A stretch of DNA of 5,418 nucleotides from an uncultured Desulfobulbaceae bacterium (GCA_947258675.1 CAMYJP010000161.1:1-5418), one strand, 5' to 3'. Positions 1 through 5,392 are shown, counted from the first letter of the stretch. Program-made: numbers and translations. The notes: generated by a model not told the origin, from the sequence alone.

Positions 1-1395
1 CTTTCAGGTGGTCCAAGCAGTGTCTATGACCAGGATGCTCCAAAAAGCGATCCTGCAGTATTGCGTCTCGATATTCCGGTTTTAGGTATCTGCTATGGTG
101 CCCAGTTGATGACCATGCAATTGGGGGGTAGGGTGGAACGCGCTGAAAAAAGAGAGTTTGGCAAGGCGGACCTTGAGGCTTTATATACTGCTGGACTTTT
201 TGCGGGTATGGATGCTTCTCCTGCAATGCATCAGGTTTGGATGAGCCATGGTGACCGAATCGAAGAATTACCCGACGGATTTACCGTGTCTGGTCGTAGT
301 GCACATTCACCAAATGGGGCTATACGGCATAAAGAGAAACCACTGGTTGGTGTACAATTTCATCCGGAAGTTTCTCATACCCTCATCGGTACCGATGTAT
401 TAAGAAATTTTATATTCGGTCTCTGTAATTGCCAACCATTATGGACTATGCAGTCATTTATTGACAGCACGGTTGATTCTATTAAGAAAAAAGTCGGAAA
501 CGGCAAGGTCATCTGCGCCCTTTCCGGCGGTGTAGATTCATCGGTAACTGCTGCCCTTATCCACAGGGCGGTAGGAGATCAGCTGACCTGTATTTTTGTG
601 GACAATGGCCTGCTGCGAACAAGAGAATCGGAAACTGTTCTATGTTTCTTTGAAGAAAAAACCGGACTTCATGTTATTGCTATTGATGCAGTTGAATACT
701 TTCTTAAAGAACTAAATGGGATTATCGACCCTGAAGAAAAACGGAAGCGAATAGGCTTTGGCTTTATAAAGATTTTTGAAGAAGAAGCTAAAAAAGTTGG
801 AGATGCCCAATATCTTGGTCAGGGAACTCTTTATCCGGATGTTATTGAAAGCGTATCTACCAAAGGACCTTCAGCTGTAATTAAATCACATCATAACGTC
901 GGTGGACTGCCCGAGGTCATGAAGCTCTCCTTACTTGAACCTCTGCGTGAGCTGTTTAAAGACGAAGTAAGACTAGTCGGCCTTGAACTAGGATTGCCGG
1001 TGGAGGCTATAAACCGTCAACCATTTCCCGGGCCGGGCCTGGCGATCCGAATCTTGGGTGAAGTCACAGAAGAGAGGCTTGCTATAATCAGGCAGGCAGA
1101 CGTGATTGTCCTTGATGAGATGAAAAAGGCGGGTCTTTATACTAAAGTATGGCAATCTTTTGCTGTACTCCTGCCCATCCAGACAGTTGGAGTGATGGGT
1201 GATGAACGGACATATGAAAATGTTGTTGCTGTTCGCTGTGTGGACAGCAAGGATGCAATGACCGCCGACTGGACAATACTTCCATATGATCTTCTTGGGA
1301 GGATCTCGAACCGTATAATTAACGAAGTACGAGGCGTTAATCGAGTTGTTTACGACATATCTTCAAAACCGCCAAGCACTATTGAGTGGGAGTGA
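1..1395 (+). CDS. guaA: GMP synthase (glutamine-hydrolysing), 5'-truncated by the window edge
   Basis: This enzyme converts XMP to GMP, using ATP and ammonia released from glutamine; it is the last step of guanine nucleotide synthesis and is cytosolic. The frame is open from base 1, where the protein reads [10 protein letters not shown], a conserved part of the glutaminase domain, so the true start lies upstream. By comparison with E. coli GuaA about 55-60 residues are missing. Window residues: class I amidotransferase nucleophile Cys31 in GICYGAQ; the rest of the triad at His121 and Glu123 in FHPE; PP-loop ATP pyrophosphatase motif SGGVDSS at 175-181; [10 protein letters not shown] at 339-348, opening the C-terminal dimerisation domain; and the typical C-terminus KPPSTIEWE. 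Catalytic residues are intact and there is no frameshift. A TTG at 61 is an internal codon, not a start. The downstream gene is convergent. The identification is very secure. Confidence 0.98.
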   Translation, partial: LSGGPSSVYDQDAPKSDPAVLRLDIPVLGICYGAQLMTMQLGGRVERAEKREFGKADLEALYTAGLFAGMDASPAMHQVWMSHGDRIEELPDGFTVSGRSAHSPNGAIRHKEKPLVGVQFHPEVSHTLIGTDVLRNFIFGLCNCQPLWTMQSFIDSTVDSIKKKVGNGKVICALSGGVDSSVTAALIHRAVGDQLTCIFVDNGLLRTRESETVLCFFEEKTGLHVIAIDAVEYFLKELNGIIDPEEKRKRIGFGFIKIFEEEAKKVGDAQYLGQGTLYPDVIESVSTKGPSAVIKSHHNVGGLPEVMKLSLLEPLRELFKDEVRLVGLELGLPVEAINRQPFPGPGLAIRILGEVTEERLAIIRQADVIVLDEMKKAGLYTKVWQSFAVLLPIQTVGVMGDERTYENVVAVRCVDSKDAMTADWTILPYDLLGRISNRIINEVRGVNRVVYDISSKPPSTIEWE

Positions 1396-1400
1396 TTGGG

Positions 1401-1432
1401 ATTGAAGTATGAAGATTGAAAATTGAAGATTG
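1401..1432. repeat. short imperfect direct repeats after guaA
   Basis: Just after the guaA stop, TGAAGATTG occurs at 1410-1418 and 1424-1432, 14 nt apart, and ATTGAAG at 1401-1407 and 1422-1428. This is visible in the sequence. It looks like a small slippage-type or decayed repeat of a kind common between genes; no function can be assigned. Confidence 0.45.
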
Positions 1433-1455
1433 GAGTGGAGGTTGATTTACAACTA

Positions 1456-1476
1456 AAGCTTTTTTCCTCAAAGCTT
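1456..1476 (+). terminator. weak candidate terminator of guaA
   Basis: AAGCTTT (1456-1462) and AAAGCTT (1470-1476) form a perfect 7-bp stem around the 7-nt loop TTTCCTC. On the + strand it is followed by the T-rich run ATTTTAATTTT. The stem is AT-rich and so weak. It sits between two convergent genes, where a terminator is expected, and abuts the stop codon of the - strand gene. On the - strand no U-tract follows, so it would mainly serve guaA. Confidence 0.4.
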
Positions 1477-1479
1477 ATT

Positions 1480-2070
1480 TTAATTTTCCGCACAGGGAAT
1501 ACAAACTTTTTTATCCCCAACCTTTCTGGTTCTTGGCTCCATTACCTTTTCACCGCAGGTTTCGCACCTGAAGCTGGGATAAATTTGCGCCCTTTGCGGT
1601 AAAGTTCCTGTAGTATGCCTAATTTCAAAAAGCTCGTTATCGTCAGCACCAAGTATCAATTGCATTTTCCGGGCTTTTCTAGCTTGCACTACTCTCATTA
1701 CTTTTTCAGACCGTTCACCTTTGCTGAATCTTTCCCACATGACTGATTCTTCTTTACTTTCAGCCTCTGCAAGTGGTGGTTCCCAGACAACAGCAATTCG
1801 TATTGATTTACCAGACGGCCTGGCAAGAAATGTATATACCTGCTTGCCGTAATCCTTGAATATGAGGTTACCCTTGCCAAAGGTGCAGCCGGCCATTGCC
1901 TGTATCGCATCAACAGCACAGGAATTATTTTCTACGACCGCCACCAGCTCTTCATCCTCTGCCCTTTTGCCCATTTCTTTCAGAGCCAGGGCAGTTACCC
2001 GGTATCCAACTGCCAGGCCAGGGCAGGCATGTCCGTGAAAAGAAACCACATCATCAAAAGTCAATTTCAT
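1480..2070 (-). CDS. FmdE/FwdE-family metal-binding protein with C-terminal zinc ribbon
   Basis: This 196-residue protein resembles subunit E of formylmethanofuran dehydrogenase (FmdE family, Pfam PF02663), which also occurs as a stand-alone protein in many non-methanogenic anaerobes, where its role is unsettled. Numbering from the ATG at 2070: the family signature FHGHACPG with His12, His14 and Cys16; a second conserved block NNSCAVDAIQAMAGCTFGKG with Cys51 and Cys62; then a C-terminal zinc ribbon of the CxxC-x17-CxxC type with Cys169, Cys172, Cys190 and Cys193. There is no signal peptide or membrane segment, so it is probably cytosolic. A TTG directly before the ATG could add one residue; ATG is preferred, with GGGGTG 8 nt upstream as a modest ribosome-binding site. 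The gene lies 79 nt downstream of the phosphatase gene on the same strand, and I see no good terminator between them, so co-transcription is possible. No other methanofuran or C1 gene is present. Family is secure; function is not. Confidence 0.92.
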   Translation of the reverse strand: MKLTFDDVVSFHGHACPGLAVGYRVTALALKEMGKRAEDEELVAVVENNSCAVDAIQAMAGCTFGKGNLIFKDYGKQVYTFLARPSGKSIRIAVVWEPPLAEAESKEESVMWERFSKGERSEKVMRVVQARKARKMQLILGADDNELFEIRHTTGTLPQRAQIYPSFRCETCGEKVMEPRTRKVGDKKVCIPCAEN

Positions 2071-2149
2071 CAAAAGAACACCCCGTAACCTAAATATTTC
2101 TCATCCTTAAGTTTTAAAAATTTTTATACTGTTTTAGTAACGTATAATA

Positions 2150-3871
2150 TTACCCTTGGTATTGAAGTGCAAGGAGTGTGCAATCATCGTGAGGTAGTGA
2201 GGGAGCACAAAAACTCGCGACATCTTCTAAGAGTAATTGAATCATTTCGCGTGGTTGTTTTTCATGAAGTCTCGGATTAGCTCCAAAAAATGAGTCGATA
2301 TTGTAATTATTGTATCCAGTTTCATCTTTCTTTACTGCGGTCCGTTCCTTTCTGGCTTCCAGTATACCATCCGTAATTAAAAGCAATGTGTCGCCTGGCT
2401 CTATTTGTATCTCTTTATCTTCCCATTCTAAGGAGCTAAGGATGCCGATTGGCGGACCACTCGCATTTACTACCCGTTCGATTAATTGCCTGGAGATACG
2501 TATGCAATCATTATGACCAGCGTTTGCGCAAAGAGCTTTTCCATCCTTTAAATTGAGGATCAGGAAGCACATAGTGCAGTACATTCCTCTTTGTGAACGT
2601 TTGGCAAAATTACTATTAATTCTCTTGAGGACTTCCGCGGGACTGTCGATCTGCTGAGCAAGGATTCGGAATTCAGCCAGGATTTGAGCCATAGTCAAAG
2701 CTGCCGGGACGCCTTTACCACTCACATCACCAATAAGCAGGCCAACGCGATCTTCTGAAGGTGTTACGAAGTCATAAAAATCACCGCCGACAATTTTAGC
2801 AGGTTGTGTTGCACCAAAAACCCTAAAACGGGGATCACTTGTACGCCATTGTTTTACCAAAAAGCCCTGCTGAATGGTCCAGGCATGTTGTACCTCTTGA
2901 TCCATTCGTTGTTTTTCGAGAATCTGCTTATGCATTCTGGCATTCTCCAGTGCCAACCCTGCACTGTTGCCTATTGCAGTTAACAACAGCATATGATCGT
3001 GGGTATAGTGATGACCAGCACGGTCACTATCGATATACAGAATACCCATAATGCCGGATTTACCACGTATGGGAGCACATAAAATAGAGCGAAGTTTAAG
3101 TGCTACGATACTTTCAGCAGCACTGAACTCTGAAGCACCGTCAAAATCTTGATAAATTACACTCTCTCCATCTAATAATACGCGCCGAAAAACACTACTG
3201 CTTATGCTGATTTCCCCATTTTCAACGTGACGTATCGATCCATCCTCAATCATATGTATGCTTCTGCACACCTGGCAAGGAAGCAACTCATCAACTGATT
3301 GGCCGGCGAATAAAATTGTGCCTCGCTGAGCATCGATGGCTTTCATGGTAGTTTCTAGGATTTGATCGATCAGGCTGCAGGGCTCGTAGTTTGTTGCAAT
3401 AGTGTTTATTACAGAATAGACGGCACTTAGCAGTTGATCTGGCTTTCCGGGCTCGGATTTATCAACTTCTCCGGTAAATTGATCAACAATAGTTTGGTTG
3501 AATAGAGTTTGCTCAAAAGTCTTGTTGTCATTCTCAGACACATCGTCTGTCTCAAATAAAAAAACAGTATGCCCTACTCGTATCTCATCACCATCTTTCA
3601 ACCTGCCTTCGAGCAAATTACTGCCATTTATAAAGCTACCATTTGTGGTACCTAAGTCTTTCCAGTAGTATTGACCGTTTTTTTCAAAAATTTGCAAATG
3701 ATATCTTGATACACTTAGATCATCTATCATGATGTCACAATCTACCGCTCTGCCTAAAGTTATTGATTTTCTGATGGCATGGCGCTCAGGATGAACTGGT
3801 TTGTTTTTTTCTTGGAGATACCCTTTTAGCACAAATAATCCTCTGATATCCAGGGTTGGGAGTTGGGACAC
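2150..3871 (-). CDS. FHA-GAF-SpoIIE/RsbU-type PP2C serine/threonine phosphatase
   Basis: This 573-residue protein is a cytosolic signalling phosphatase. Domains: an N-terminal FHA phosphothreonine-binding domain (about 12-108) with GR at 40-41, SRYH at 55-58, TNG at 76-78 and NG at 82-83; a low-complexity linker; a GAF sensor domain (about 162-312); a helical linker with IQQ typical of RsbU-like proteins; and a SpoIIE-type PP2C domain (about 350-573). Expected metal-site motifs are present: GGDFYD (362-367), GDVSGKG (381-387), TDG (500-502) and HDD (561-563), so it should be active. Relatives (RsbU, SpoIIE) dephosphorylate anti-anti-sigma factors in partner switching, but no anti-sigma or STAS gene is nearby, so the substrate is unknown. 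FHA at the N-terminus implies control by a Ser/Thr kinase; that is inference. The start used is GTG at 3871, directly after an in-frame TAA; its ribosome-binding site is poor. A second GTG at 3832 (codon 14) has a much better one. The FmdE-like gene follows after 79 nt. Confidence 0.95.
   Translation of the reverse strand: MSQLPTLDIRGLFVLKGYLQEKNKPVHPERHAIRKSITLGRAVDCDIMIDDLSVSRYHLQIFEKNGQYYWKDLGTTNGSFINGSNLLEGRLKDGDEIRVGHTVFLFETDDVSENDNKTFEQTLFNQTIVDQFTGEVDKSEPGKPDQLLSAVYSVINTIATNYEPCSLIDQILETTMKAIDAQRGTILFAGQSVDELLPCQVCRSIHMIEDGSIRHVENGEISISSSVFRRVLLDGESVIYQDFDGASEFSAAESIVALKLRSILCAPIRGKSGIMGILYIDSDRAGHHYTHDHMLLLTAIGNSAGLALENARMHKQILEKQRMDQEVQHAWTIQQGFLVKQWRTSDPRFRVFGATQPAKIVGGDFYDFVTPSEDRVGLLIGDVSGKGVPAALTMAQILAEFRILAQQIDSPAEVLKRINSNFAKRSQRGMYCTMCFLILNLKDGKALCANAGHNDCIRISRQLIERVVNASGPPIGILSSLEWEDKEIQIEPGDTLLLITDGILEARKERTAVKKDETGYNNYNIDSFFGANPRLHEKQPREMIQLLLEDVASFCAPSLPHDDCTLLALQYQG
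3839..3844 (-). promoter_or_regulatory. ribosome-binding site supporting an alternative start of the phosphatase gene
   Basis: On the - strand AGAGGA lies 6 nt before an in-frame GTG at 3832-3830 (codon 14). The longest start, GTG at 3871, has only a weak GAGAAA upstream. If translation begins at 3832 the protein is 560 residues and loses residues 1-13, which lie just before and in the first FHA strand. The FHA motifs remain in either case. The sequence alone does not decide. Confidence 0.4.
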
Positions 3872-4041
3872 TTATTTCTCATTAAATGCATTGATTGGTA
3901 ATTGACTATCTTTTATGCATTAGAGAGACAGAGACTTTGTTCGGTAAGTTGTCAAATATTAAAGCACATCATTATTATGAACGTTTTTTCTGATAAAGTC
4001 TCCCTGTTCTTTAAATGTTTTGAAAGCCACATTAATTTGTT

Positions 4042-4062
4042 TATGATGCGCGTCCCATCATA
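4042..4062. repeat. perfect inverted repeat TATGATG-N7-CATCATA
   Basis: Arms at 4042-4048 and 4056-4062 are fully complementary and enclose CGCGTCC, an unusually GC-rich loop in AT-rich surroundings. It lies about 170-190 bp upstream of the phosphatase start. It could be a regulator site or an RNA hairpin; there is no U-tract on either side, so it is not an intrinsic terminator. Confidence 0.4.
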
Positions 4063-4125
4063 CTACTATCTTTAAATTTCACCTAATCTGTAAAAAATAC
4101 CTCCAAGTCTTTTTTATTTAATTGC

Positions 4126-4140
4126 ATCTTGTTTCAAGAT
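4126..4140. repeat. perfect inverted repeat ATCTTG-TTT-CAAGAT
   Basis: Two perfect 6-nt arms flank TTT. It sits in the phosphatase/PEP-CTERM intergenic region, has no following T-run and overlaps no gene. It is the second of three small inverted repeats spaced roughly 75-80 nt apart. Function unknown. Confidence 0.35.
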
Positions 4141-4199
4141 CACAATACCCCAAATTATTCATTTTATTGGATATACTGCCTTGTAAATTCCCGGGTCAG

Positions 4200-4216
4200 A
4201 AGAATTATTAATTCTT
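4200..4216. repeat. perfect AT-rich palindrome AAGAATTA-T-TAATTCTT
   Basis: Two perfect 8-nt arms surround a single T. The near-zero spacer suits a DNA-binding site for a dimeric regulator better than an RNA hairpin. In AT-rich DNA such a palindrome can also arise by chance. No promoter is recognisable beside it. Confidence 0.35.
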
Positions 4217-4519
4217 ATCATAGGAAACACTACCCTAACTGAACCAATTATCGGAAGCACCGAAGTTCTTTATTTTTTTTGAATATTGCCTGGATTACAC
4301 AACAGAGATGTTACCACTTTTTCTGTTTTTGTGTATGCTTTTTGCGACTACAGACGCCTGACAACATCAAGCAGCAACTTATACTTTTTCAGATCAAAAA
4401 AGCAAGTATAGGATTTTATCCTTCTTTTTCCAGTCCCTTTCTATGTTTTTACATTGTTGGGCTGTTCTTCCGTTCTTTGAATTAGCCTGGCCATGCCTAT
4501 AATTCTTCTCAGATTTCCT

Positions 4520-4589
4520 AGCGTAAACTGTCGCCTAAAAACTCCACTTAAGCGGAAAGTTTCCGGGAAAATGTACAAAAAAACCGGAA
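4520..4589 (+). promoter_or_regulatory. candidate upstream activator sequences for the sigma-54 promoter
   Basis: Overlapping inverted repeats cluster here: GGAAA (4554-4558), TTTCC (4560-4564) and GGAAA (4566-4570), each separated by one G, and a wider pair TTCCGG (4561-4566) with CCGGAA (4584-4589). AGCGTAAA (4520-4527) recurs as AGCGGAAA (4551-4558), 31 bp later, about three helical turns. CGCCTAA (4532-4538) pairs with TTAAGCG (4548-4554) with one mismatch. The cluster lies roughly 100-170 bp upstream of the -24 element, the normal distance for an NtrC-type enhancer. The repeats are visible; activator binding is inference. A PrsR-like regulator would be the first candidate. Confidence 0.4.
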
Positions 4590-4685
4590 TAACAGCAAAC
4601 AACATCATTCTTTATAACCACTAAAAGCACAATAACATCCTGAAAAGAAAATAAAAGTTAAAAAAATGAAAGAAACTGTATCAAA

Positions 4686-4701
4686 TGGCTTTTTTTTTGC
4701 A
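4686..4701 (+). promoter_or_regulatory. sigma-54 (RpoN) -24/-12 promoter of the PEP-CTERM gene
   Basis: The sequence TGGC-T9-GCA matches the sigma-54 consensus TGGCAC-N5-TTGCA at 14 of 16 positions, counting the free N5. The invariant GG (4687-4688) and GC (4699-4700) are separated by exactly 10 nt. Placing the C of GC at -12 puts the transcription start near 4712, giving a leader of about 75 nt before the ATG at 4787. The spacer is entirely T. Sigma-54 and the PrsK/PrsR two-component pair have been linked to PEP-CTERM genes in other bacteria, which supports the call. Confidence 0.75.
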
Positions 4702-4721
4702 TAAATTTGTGGAGGAGAAAG

Positions 4722-4757
4722 TGACAGACAGTATTTATATCTGATACCTGCCTGTCA
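4722..4757 (+). promoter_or_regulatory. stem-loop in the 5' leader of the PEP-CTERM gene
   Basis: TGACAGACAG (4722-4731) and CTGCCTGTCA (4748-4757) pair over 10 positions with a single A-C mismatch, around a 16-nt AU-rich loop. If transcription starts near 4712, the hairpin forms within the leader and ends 17 nt before the ribosome-binding site GAGAGGGG (4775-4782). It may stabilise the mRNA or modulate translation, or be a DNA operator. There is no U-tract, so it is not an intrinsic terminator. Confidence 0.45.
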
Positions 4758-4786
4758 ATTTAGATAGGAGATAAGAGAGGGGATAC

Positions 4787-5155
4787 ATGAAAAAGCTGTT
4801 GTACCTGACAGTTTTTGTACTATTGTGCCTGCCCGCCAATGCTGGGGCCGGAACAATGACAAAACATCATAATTATAATAGCACCATTGCGCTCGAGACC
4901 AATGCTCCTCTGGATGGTTTTTACGTGCCGTCTCATATTGACACTGGCAAAAATCTGTCCATGGTTACGATGTTTAATGAAATAGCAGGGCCCGATCGCA
5001 ACTTAGGAATTTCATCTGCTGAGTTTTCCAAACTCAGTTACTCTGTAACAACGAATAGTCAAGGGGTTTCACCGGTTCCGGAACCATCAACCATGTTGCT
5101 TTTGGGAACCGGCTTAGTTGGATTAGCTGCTATTGGCATGAGACGAAAGATTTAG
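4787..5155 (+). CDS. small secreted PEP-CTERM sorting-domain protein
   Basis: This 122-residue protein has the three marks of an exosortase substrate. Residues 1-19 are a Sec signal peptide (KK, a hydrophobic core, and cleavage probably after ANA at 17-19). The C-terminus has VPEPST with Pro98-Glu99-Pro100, a hydrophobic membrane segment at about 102-117 and the basic tail RRK at 119-121. Exosortase is thought to cut near the PEP motif, releasing or anchoring the protein at the surface in exopolysaccharide-producing Gram-negatives. The mature middle, about 75 residues rich in Ser, Thr and Asn and without cysteine, matches no domain I recognise. The ATG is preceded by GAGAGGGG 4 nt upstream. 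A sigma-54 promoter, a structured leader and a downstream hairpin suggest a single-gene transcript. The nearest upstream gene is about 0.9 kb away and divergent; no exosortase is in the window. Sorting class is secure; function is unknown. Confidence 0.93.
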   Translation: MKKLLYLTVFVLLCLPANAGAGTMTKHHNYNSTIALETNAPLDGFYVPSHIDTGKNLSMVTMFNEIAGPDRNLGISSAEFSKLSYSVTTNSQGVSPVPEPSTMLLLGTGLVGLAAIGMRRKI

Positions 5156-5174
5156 AAAAAAAACATTTTTAAAT

Positions 5175-5202
5175 GAAGGCAATGCCAACCGGTGTTGCCT
5201 TT
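5175..5202 (+). terminator. hairpin after the PEP-CTERM gene
   Basis: AAGGCAATGCC (5176-5186) pairs with GGTGTTGCCTT (5191-5201) over 11 positions, including two G-U pairs, around the loop AACC; a G-U pair at 5175/5202 can extend it. It begins 20 nt after the stop codon. Only three T follow within and beyond the stem before GCC, so it may act as a 3' stabiliser or partial terminator rather than a classic one. Confidence 0.55.
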
Positions 5203-5239
5203 GCCTTGTGAACTCCTGATCTGCTATCCAAACTGATAG

Positions 5240-5339
5240 AGAAATTATAAAGGGCGGACTCAGAATCCTGATTCCGAATCTGCCCTTTTCAATGACATTT
5301 CTATTTTTATTTTCTTTGATATAGTGGCTGTCCTGAATA
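5240..5339 (-). ncRNA. candidate small RNA, convergent with the PEP-CTERM gene
   Basis: The - strand promoter at 5374-5346 predicts a start near 5339. The terminator-like hairpin at 5288-5249 lies 50-90 nt downstream, giving a transcript of about 90-100 nt ending around 5240. Within it there is no credible coding region: the only short frame, 12 codons from an ATG near 5303, lacks a ribosome-binding site. Both ends are supported by sequence, but expression is inference. The alternative is an unterminated antisense transcript running into the PEP-CTERM gene. Confidence 0.35.
5249..5288. terminator. 40-nt hairpin, probable bidirectional terminator
   Basis: The outer stem AAAGGGC (5249-5255) pairs with GCCCTTT (5282-5288). 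The stem continues inward to about 18 pairs with one G-T pair and two mismatches, closing on a CCTG loop. An A-run precedes and a T-run follows on +, and the reverse is true on -, as in terminators between convergent transcription units. On + it backs up the hairpin at 5175-5202. On - it would end transcripts from the promoter at 5346-5374. Confidence 0.6.
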
Positions 5340-5345
5340 ATTTTC

Positions 5346-5374
5346 ATTATATGGAATAGCCTCTTGATTATCAA
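5346..5374 (-). promoter_or_regulatory. near-consensus sigma-70 promoter on the - strand
   Basis: Reading the - strand, TTGATA (5374-5369, five of six matches to TTGACA) is followed after exactly 17 nt by a perfect TATAAT (5351-5346). The -35 overlaps the small palindrome TTGAT-T-ATCAA (5364-5374), a possible operator. It faces left, toward the convergent hairpin at 5249-5288, and no gene starts downstream of it. Confidence 0.55.
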
Positions 5375-5392
5375 ATTTCTGCAGTAGATTAT

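Larger units (their letters stand above)
3872..4786. other. long AT-rich intergenic region between divergent genes
   Basis: About 915 nt separate the - strand phosphatase gene from the + strand PEP-CTERM gene. All frames are broken often. The longest open stretches, such as 4279-4485 on +, are T-rich, hydrophobic and lack a ribosome-binding site. The left part holds three perfect small inverted repeats (4042-4062, 4126-4140, 4200-4216). A lone TATAAT at 4498-4503 has a poor -35 partner (TTGAAT at 4477-4482, 15-nt spacer). A TTGACA on - at 3955-3950 has no acceptable -10. From about 4510 onward the sequence becomes an organised regulatory region for the PEP-CTERM gene, described separately. 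No RNA gene could be recognised. Confidence 0.75.

Noticed and set aside
1698..1919. 73-codon frame overlapping the FmdE-like gene on the same strand
   Set aside because: Out-of-frame shadow of a conserved gene; no independent support.
1856..2093. Two short + strand frames opposite the FmdE-like gene
   Set aside because: Antisense shadows with biased composition and no ribosome-binding site.
2310..3051. Short + strand frames opposite the phosphatase gene
   Set aside because: Antisense shadows of a gene with strong domain evidence.
3950..3955. Perfect TTGACA on the - strand upstream of the phosphatase
   Set aside because: No acceptable -10 at 16-18 nt (TCTGTC at 17), so it is not called a promoter.
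3961..4056. - strand stretch reading INVAFKTFKEQGDFIRKN, protein-like, ending at a TAA
   Set aside because: About 32 codons between stops, no start codon in frame and no family resemblance; too little to call a gene remnant.
4279..4485. 68-codon open frame on the + strand in the intergenic region
   Set aside because: TTG start without a ribosome-binding site; the translation is Phe/Cys-rich, as expected from T-rich noncoding DNA, and resembles no protein I know.
4477..4503. TTGAAT ... TATAAT on the + strand
   Set aside because: Good -10, but the 15-nt spacer and weak -35 make it doubtful; it is also about 285 nt from the next gene.
4679..4691. IHF-like TATCAA beside the sigma-54 promoter
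   Set aside because: The second half of the IHF consensus is out of place and would overlap the -24 element.
5123..5374. 83-codon open frame on the - strand
   Set aside because: It would start at a TTG inside the -35 element, runs through the 40-nt hairpin and the other hairpin, has no ribosome-binding site, and overlaps the end of the PEP-CTERM gene.
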